DNA from: Rhyacophila brunnea
Taxonomy: Eukaryota; Arthropoda; Insecta; Trichoptera; Rhyacophilidae
Length of the DNA stretch: 64,000 nucleotides
Direction of reading: 5' to 3'
Assembly (NCBI GenBank): GCA_022495005.1
Contig: JAGYXB010001050.1
Span: forward strand, 992,001 to 1,056,000
This document shows positions 57,361 through 64,000 of the stretch, one piece after another. Under the pieces are notes generated by a model. The model searched no databases and was not told the DNA's origin. It worked only from the letters and a program-made list of their open reading frames with translations. Position 1 is the stretch's first letter, and each line of letters starts with the position of its first letter. Both the position numbers and the translations under genes were made by a program.

Positions 57361-58185
57361 TATTAATATATCAGGTTGTTCAATTAATTTGCGATATATA
57401 TATGAAAGAGATTAAGCAACGCAAAAAAAATATACTTATTTTTGTATAAATAATAACGATATAAACCAAATCTCCTTAAACTAAAATGTTATATTTGGTT
57501 TTATTTGAATGCGTCATAAAAATGATTTAGCCTTGAGCTTTATTTTTTACTTTTTTAGGTATTCATCTAAAGGCTTCCCTACTTACTCAAAATGTGATCA
57601 TCGCCATGGCACAACACCATAATTGATAATAATTCAATAACCACTGAAGAAACCAATGAAAATCATCCGTGTGAATGTTTTGAAGGGGAAATTATAATAG
57701 ATCATGATGATGCAATCATTGAATTGCTAACTATTTATATATTTAGACCTACTTTATATTATTTAAATAAAAAGCAAAAAAAAACTGAATTTGAACCACC
57801 TTTTATTATCTCTTATGGTCCCTGACCTTGTCAAAACATTGTTTTAAAAATGGACACGCACAGGTTCATCGGTTTCAAAAACTGACAATTGCCTGTTTTC
57901 TTATCAAAAGCGGACATAAGGATTTTTAAATAATTAAATTATGTAGTAAGAATAACAATACATGTTGCGTGATTCTCTACTCGCAAACATTATTCAGTAA
58001 AAAGAATATTTTTTTTGAAATTGCTTTTCTGTATATTCAAAACAAAAAATCAACTCTCCTGAAAATGTTTGTAAATGGCTTATGTCCTACTTTGATACTC
58101 GGCTACTCTATTCTTGATTTAATTAAGTTTACAAGTAAAACAATATATTCTTTGTATAAGAATATGTGATTACACAATATTATGT
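57361..58185. other. Intergenic; no gene seen
   Basis: A 70-codon open run at 57600-57825 (ITTEETNENHPCECF ... ) has protein-like composition but no start or supported splice site. Confidence 0.35.
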
Positions 58186-58345
58186 GACGCACACGATGGA
58201 CGAGTGGTGGAATGTTCGCTTTTGTAGCGGTGAATTGCGGATTCAATTCCAATTTCTGTAAAATTAACATGTTATTCTTTTTAATGTGTTTTTGTTGGCT
58301 AAGCAAGTAGCCAACTATTAATAATTTCTCTTAAGAAAACCTCTT
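58186..58345 (+). mobile_element. SINE head copy, diverged
   Basis: 'cacgatggacgagtggtgga' and 'ggattcaattcc' correspond to the A and B boxes of the 7888 SINE, and 'aaaacctcttcgggaa' to its tail. Confidence 0.55.
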
Positions 58346-58469
58346 CGGGAAACTACCAATCGGATTGTTGACACGATGAATATAATATTATTTTGTAACT
58401 TTTTGACTTACGGTTATAACTTACTGTCTGGCAAATATACAGTAATATTGTTTATGAACTTATTTTGCA

Positions 58470-58590
58470 GTCAGAGTATGGACCTAATAGGTTGAACAAG
58501 TGGCCAACATCCATTTCTCGTTAGAACATAAATCCGTTAATACAAACCTCCACTCTGTGGCGGCCTATATTATAATCTTACCAATATCGG
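58470..58590 (+). mobile_element. SINE body, 5'-truncated
   Basis: 'gagtatggacctaatagg', 'aacaagtggccaacatcc', 'atttctcgtt', 'cactctgtggcggcct'. Orthologous to the body at 39785-39900 since flanks also match. Confidence 0.65.
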
Positions 58591-58675
58591 ATATGTTCAA
58601 TAAAAATCATACTGTTGACATGTTTATACCTGTTTGCTGTAATCGATATTAAACTTAATTAGTATTCTCTAGATC

Positions 58676-59395
58676 AGGCATGCCCAATCCGCATGCGGCC
58701 CAAATGAAGACTTTTTGCGGCCCAAGGCCCAATATATGTAAATTTTACGATGACCAATGGCTTCTAGGTTTGTGTTTTCTGACAGATATAACAATGAAAT
58801 TAAATATAAGCTAGAAGGTAAAAATAAGCTAATTACAGAATGTTATCAAGATATAAAATCCTTCGTAACAAAACTCAAACTTTATGAAAATCAATTATGG
58901 TCAAATAATTCAATTCATTTAATTTTAAATTAAATGACTTCAATACTGACCGTAAAGATTTTTTAAAGTATTCTAATGAAATCACAAAATAAATTAAAGA
59001 GTTTAATAAAGCATTCACATTTTATGCAAAAGTATGAGGAAATGTTCAAAATATTCTTAACTCCATTTAACGTGGAGGTGGAATCAGCGCCTCCAAATTT
59101 ACTAAAGTGCATTTTTGAAGGGAATAAACTTGAATTTTATCAGAAATATTATCCTCGAAGATAAATTTTTAAAATTAAAATGAATGTCAATGTGCATTAC
59201 AGCAGCATTTGGGACTACATATCGCTGGAAAGCGTTCTTTTCGAAATTAAATGTAGTAAAAACGAAGTATTGCAGCAGGTTGCTCGATGAAAACATGATC
59301 AATCAACTGCGATGCGCGTCAGCTAAATTACCAGTCGATATGAAAAAGATATCAAACAATGTACAAAAACAAGTGTCACATTAATTAAGGTTCAT
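58676..59395 (+). pseudogene. hAT transposase C-terminal pseudogene (GTF2IRD2-like)
   Basis: Starts with a hAT-type end CAGGCATGCCCAATCC and 'tgcggccc'. Coding remnants read FSDRYNNEIKYKLEGKN then, in another frame, MCITAAFGTTYRWKAFF, SKLNVVKTKYCSRLLDENM and INQLRCASAKLPVDMKK. The latter is the hAT C-terminal dimerisation region ('FGSTY.CE..FS.....K...R..L.DE.....LR'). Several stops and shifts. It is absent from the corresponding point of the copy 2 flank, so it inserted after the duplication. Confidence 0.7.
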
Positions 59396-59899
59396 CGTAG
59401 ATAAATTAGTGGTTTTTGTTAGATAGGTATCATGGTCGTATTTCATGTAGCTTAGAAGTTGCGCACTCTCTCTGCGTCAATTTTTTAAAATCAGATATGA
59501 AAATAGTCAAATTTTAAAAATATATGTTGTTTTTTTTTGAATAGGTCAATTATTCTTACGTGAACGACGTCGACGAAGCGACGAACGGCGCGCGCAACTA
59601 AAATGTATAACCGTATAAACGTACAATACACCCTCCACCACCCGCCGTGTCTGTACAGCCGTGGATTATGCACGGCCGCCTTCCACAGCGCTGTATTGCG
59701 ACATAGTGAATATTTAATTGCTCACATTTTGTCCCTAACGGAGCCGCACGGGACCAATAATTTGCAAACATGCACCTTGGTGCTTAAGACTGACTCTAGA
59801 AAGAAAGTGAGAAAGTGAGGTCCAGCTCTGACGTGATGCGCCCTGTGTACCCACGTACTGATGCTCAAGATTTTAATCGGATTCTACGGAGGAGTCGGG

Positions 59900-60800
59900 A
59901 TTATCCCGCTCCCCATACAACTCTGCAAATTTTTCAAATGTCGCAAAATTGGCCTCTGTTGCAATCAGGTTCGCGTGGCCAACTAGGCCCGTGTGAGGAC
60001 GGACCCTGACAAACAGTTCCGCTCATTCGGATTCCATAAACGGGCAATCCCAGACGACGTGCTCAGCGTCTTGTTGGTCATGCCCGCAGGTACAACCCGG
60101 CCCATCTTAAATTAAGTGAAATCCATGAAGCTCGGCGGCAAACTTGCCATGGCCGGTGAGGAACTGGCTACTCCAGTGTGACGGTTGAAGTCTCTGCGTT
60201 TGGTGCCTGCAGAATACGTCTGGAAAAAAACGATAAGTGTGCCGCCCCTTAGGGGAAGCCGTCCACCTCGACTGCTATGCTGCAAATGCGGTCTTGTAGA
60301 CTAGCTCGCTTACAGTTTTCCTGTAAGGTACGTCCTCGGATCAAGGCGGGGCGGTATCAGAGGGACACCGCCCAGTGTGGTGCTGATTCTCCTCAAGAAG
60401 AAGGTGATCAGGGCTCGAAATTAACCAGAGCACACCGGAGCACCGTTCCGGTTTGTGACATCGATAAAATTATCGCTTCGTCTCGTAGAAAACATATTTT
60501 GACTGTCTGAGCATAGACCATAATTATAATAGAATATCTAACACAATTATTTTTATAAAAGACACATAAAATTTGATAACTATGTAAATATCTTAAAAAA
60601 CTTGTCGAGCGCTCCGGTTCGTAAACTTTTCCATTTCGATCGCTGAGGGTGATCGATCCTCTCGTTTGGACCTGCAGATCGAGTAGTAGCACCCCCGCGA
60701 GCACGGAAAGCGCGTCTGTGGAGGTAGTACGGTAGGCTTTGGTAAGCAAGATCAGCGCCGTCCGCTTACACCCAAAAAAAGACTGTTTTTGAACATTTTT
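59900..60800 (-). mobile_element. R1-like LINE fragment, split by a hAT insertion
   Basis: Minus strand 60646-60800 reads CKRTALILLTKAYRTTSTDA and LSVLAGVLLLDLQVQTR, the R1-clade segment after the polymerase core ('AYRT.STEAL.VLAG..PLDL'). 59990-60300 then gives SQFLTGHGKFAAELHGFHL, GCTCGHDQQDAEHVVWDC and PFMESERAELF. Frame breaks present. Related to 3775-4110 and 4240-4545. Confidence 0.75.
60409..60645. mobile_element. GAACCGGAGCGC-family hAT MITE inside the R1-like LINE
   Basis: CAGGGCTCGAAATTAACCAG to TTCGATCGCTG; flanks aaggtgat and agggtgat match at seven of eight bases. Same family as 26754-27441. Confidence 0.75.
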
Positions 60801-62989
60801 ACACACGGTTATACGTTTGAGTTGCGCGCATCACTCAACGCTTCGCGCGACTTCGCCCACGTAAAACGCCCTATTAGTGGAGAAAGACTTTGTAATAATA
60901 AAAATAAAACACAATATAATGTATGTAGTCACCTAGTTTATACTTATTTCACATCGTTAATAATAATCAGGACCGGTATAATATCACAGGTAATACAAAC
61001 AAATTATAAAGGCATGTTTTTATTGAAGATATGTATAGCAATTAAATAAAATTGTAATAAATTTTCTGTTTAAAATAAAAAATATTAAAATATTCTTAGC
61101 TTTTCAGAAAAAAACATTAGTACCTACATCTAATCATATTCTTGAGATATATGCTTGAGTTGCCTATTACAATATAGTTCGCTATGTTATCATATTTAGT
61201 AGAAACTATTAGTGTTATTTTCATATACTTAACATTTTTTTAATATATAGCAATGTAGAAAAAAAAATATTATAATATACCAGTTATTAGCCAATTCCAT
61301 GACATGTCCTATTAAAAACATCTAAAACTTAATTAAATATCTTTTTAACTAATTCACCATTGAATGGACGCATAGGGTATTACTATTTGAAGAGATTGAC
61401 AATATCATTAGAGTAGAAATTGTAATCACAGTACTCTTGTATTTAAATATTTATGTACGTGAACATAATATTGCAATCGTGTTATGTTTCATAAATTTTT
61501 GTATAGCATAATATTATGTTATTTAGACACTGTTTGTTTCAAATTCTACCAGTGCCTCTTAAATCTAGTACATACCTATATTTTGGAGGACCTCTATCAA
61601 TATTTCATTTCCGCATTTTACAAAATATTTTAAATGTATAAGAGGTATTTTCCGAAAAAAAAACATTAATTGTGACCATTCCAAATACAAATCGTTTTTT
61701 TCTGATATCAACTCATTTTATAAAATAATTTAAAAAACAAAAGAATATCACAAATACTGTCACTCGCATACAAGTCACTCATTTTATAGAAGATTAAAAA
61801 AACGAATAGGTACCTAATCCAATTTTAGTCACTTGCATACAAACTATGTTCATTTGACAATTTATTCTCTAATGTCAGAAAATATCATTTTTAAAACGTA
61901 TTTTTGTTATCGATTACAACGATTTTTAAAATCTTTCGGAACAACTTGAGTACCCTAAGAATATTTACAATGTGATTTCTGTCTACTTATGAGACATTTA
62001 AATTCGAGTTTAGTTAGAGCTAGGTAATATCGCTTATCTAACAAAAAGGCACCTGGATGTATGAATGATAGTGATATAATCAAGTCCAAAAAATCCACCT
62101 ACTAAGTAATACTAAACTTTTTCCTGTGCACACTTGTAGTGATACTATCTATGTATTAATATTTAATCCAAGTATAATAAATAAACAGACAAAAAAATTA
62201 ACAATCAATAAACAACAATTGACAACTATTTTTATTGGATATAAGAACTAAATAATGATGTTTGCGCCGCAGTCGTCATTTTTCAATAAAACAATATTTC
62301 TTGTCGGAGGTAATTTGAGGAAGATTAATTTTCTTTCATTTGGTAATTTCAGGGAAAAAAAATCCTTTTACTACATACGTTAGCTTTTTATTCAACTCCC
62401 CACCATCTGGGAACACTGCACTGATATTTGGTAAAAAAATAAGGATCTATAACAGCATTGAAAAGGTGGAAATTTAACACTAACTTACATGGAATCAGTA
62501 GACGCTATAAAATCAACATTATAAAAATGGTGCACCTGATAGATATATTATACCTAATACAAAATTTAATTAATTCACAATATTATTAGTGTCTTATAGT
62601 AATAATATATTATTGCATTATGATAATATATTATGGAAAAAATATAAATATTATTGAATATCTAATCTGATTGATTTAAGTTTTATACTATTCCATTTAG
62701 GTCTTTTTTTGCAACCCGGGTTTCGCCTTTTGACATCTTCAGGCGCCGTGTACACTCACTAAAGGTAAACACGCACTGACAACGAACACTTTTTAATTCT
62801 AGCTTATATAATAAATCAATACAATAAAGTAGGTACAAACTCCATTACCTACCTATCAAGTCAAGGGTCACAAAAATTACAACAAACAAATTATGAATAG
62901 TTGAAGTGTCAGTAAAAAACCTAATTAGTAAAAACCCTATTTTATTAATAACAATATAGTCAATCTTCTTTTTTCTTTCGACCATGTCC

Positions 62990-63215
62990 GATCCTAATAG
63001 GATCATAATAATATGGGCCTCCACAGAGTAGAGTTTGTATTAACAGATTTTGTTTTTTTTTACGAGAAATGGATGTCAGCCACTTGCTCAACCTATTAGG
63101 TCCATACCCTGACAGACACAAATTGAAAAACAATATGTGTACTTGCCAGACCCAGGATTCGAACCTGGGACCCACGGCTTTATAGTCCAACGCTTAAGCC
63201 GCGTGGCCACCGTAT
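62990..63215 (-). mobile_element. tRNA-headed SINE
   Basis: Minus strand: A box 'gtggccacgcggctta', B box 'gggttcgaatcctgg', body 'aacctattaggtcc' (inverse) and 'tacgagaaatgg' (inverse). It is the best-preserved head of the family here. Absent from the copy 2 flank, so younger than the duplication. Confidence 0.75.
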
Positions 63216-63221
63216 ATAGCA

Positions 63222-63257
63222 CATTATAATAAATAATAATAATAATAATAATAAATC
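63222..63257. repeat. (AAT)n microsatellite
   Basis: About ten ATA/AAT units beside the SINE. Confidence 0.9.
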
Positions 63258-63584
63258 GTCAAAGTCAAATAATAGATTATTATTCTTTATAAATAATAAA
63301 AATACTACACTCCAGAGGTGTAAATCGTCAATTCTCGGAAAAATGGTCATATATTGGGAAAATAATTAATGGTACAAAACTTAAATCCATTAGAATTTAT
63401 ATTCAAATTCCATCAAGTACCTTCAGTCGATAGTATTAATATTATAATATCTAATCATTATGAAAGGCTGATAAATTCTCATGAAAGCACCGTAAAATAA
63501 AACACATATAATTTATATAAAAAAATCTGTAATAATTTATATTTGATACACAAATACAAAGGGAGGAAGAAATAGTAATTACAT

Positions 63585-64000
63585 TTAATCTCTGTGATTT
63601 TCTCTCAAATTATTTAATTCCACATTTTCAGAATTCGTGGAGTTCAAATGGAGTCTAATCGTAGGTTTTCTTGTAAATTTTTCACAAAAATATTCGTACC
63701 ATATTTCTCTAGCATCCTTCTCACAGATTATAAAAATTACGAATAATATAATTCCTTCGGCCGTTGTCATAAAGCAAAATACATAATGAATATAAATAGT
63801 TGTAAAAGAAAGACCAACCCAGCACGTAAGGTGAAGAGATGTTATTAAAGCAAGGACGACACTTTTGAAAGATGTTCCCCAATCAGCGTTTTTGTTTAAA
63901 CAAATTGCCGTCCAAATTAAATTCACCATTATTAAAATAATACATAAAACATCAACCCACATGACCCCATTTCAAAATCCATTTGAAAGAAACCGCTTTT
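63585..64000 (-). CDS. Adhesion-type GPCR-like receptor, copy 3 (3' end; rest off the right edge)
   Basis: Homologous to the last exon of copy 2: FTTIYIHYVFCFMTTAEG, IILFVIFIICEKDAREIW and YEYFCEKFTRKPTI align with helix 7 and the tail. Helices 5-7 are present. Near the edge the frame of GFFQMDF (63980-64000) does not continue into the ORF: 'gatttt' has one T fewer than copy 2 (AAAA at 63974-63977 on plus, five in copy 2). The exon is therefore frameshifted, or there is a sequence error. The ATG at 63962 is not a true start. Upstream exons lie beyond base 64000. Confidence 0.75.

Larger units (their letters stand above)
60920..63584. other. 3' flank of copy 3
   Basis: Homologous to 41101-41770 but expanded to 2.7 kb by AT-rich sequence and the SINE below. 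No gene seen; 61050-62380 contains nothing I can name. Confidence 0.5.

Overview
This window looks like a repeat-laden, strongly AT-rich insect nuclear genome. I infer an aphid (Hemiptera). The reasons are single genes spread over >11 kb with canonical GT/AG introns, many LINE, SINE and hAT relics, very frequent short 'taggtacctac'-type strings, and hAT transposase relics of the GTF2IRD2-like kind that I associate with aphid genomes. There is no bacterial-style gene organisation. The species call is inference.

The real gene content is a tandem cluster of paralogous adhesion-type G-protein-coupled receptors, all on the minus strand. Copy 1 (exons at 5080-5874, 3340-3520, 313-810) has its secretory and ectodomain exons here and its GAIN/7TM part off the left edge. 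Copy 2 (41771-53425) is complete: I assemble six exons with matching splice phases into a 1069-residue receptor with signal peptide, long ectodomain, GAIN-like domain, canonical GPS (HL/T) and seven membrane helices. One 74-bp exon (46366-46439) is too short to show as an ORF. Copy 3 enters at the right edge (63585-64000) with its last helices and tail only, and carries a one-base deletion relative to copy 2. Non-coding flanks are duplicated with the genes: 5' flank 5875-6230 vs 53426-53790, 3' flank about 39785-41770 vs 58465-63585.

The rest (about 6-40 kb and 54-63 kb) is a stack of mobile elements, several closed by exact target duplications. hAT-type elements with 8-bp duplications lie at 10116-12016, 21611-21970, 26754-27441, 33906-36378 and 47205-47585, with near-exact ones at 27483-27757 and 60409-60645. 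TA-flanked inverted-repeat elements lie at 2358-2598, 20181-20431 and 31723-33891. There is a TTAA-flanked piggyBac-like element (38416-39398), a long inverted-repeat element with internal 'GGATATTCGGG' repeats (18058-19997), foldback elements, tRNA-headed SINEs and 3' ends of Jockey-, R1- and RTE-like LINEs. A 0.9-kb minisatellite of 'GAAATCCCGAA' units occupies 16255-17180. A 68-bp tandem array of miniature hAT termini lies at 21000-21153. A CTR9 pseudogene fragment sits at 24190-24400.

The items most worth a second look are the receptor array itself (a possibly lineage-specific self-cleaving receptor family with an unrecognised ectodomain), a well-formed three-stem RNA-like fold at 54685-54807 inside an unassigned 3.1-kb block, the 18-20 kb element with subterminal repeats, and the rearranged hAT array at 20.7-22 kb.
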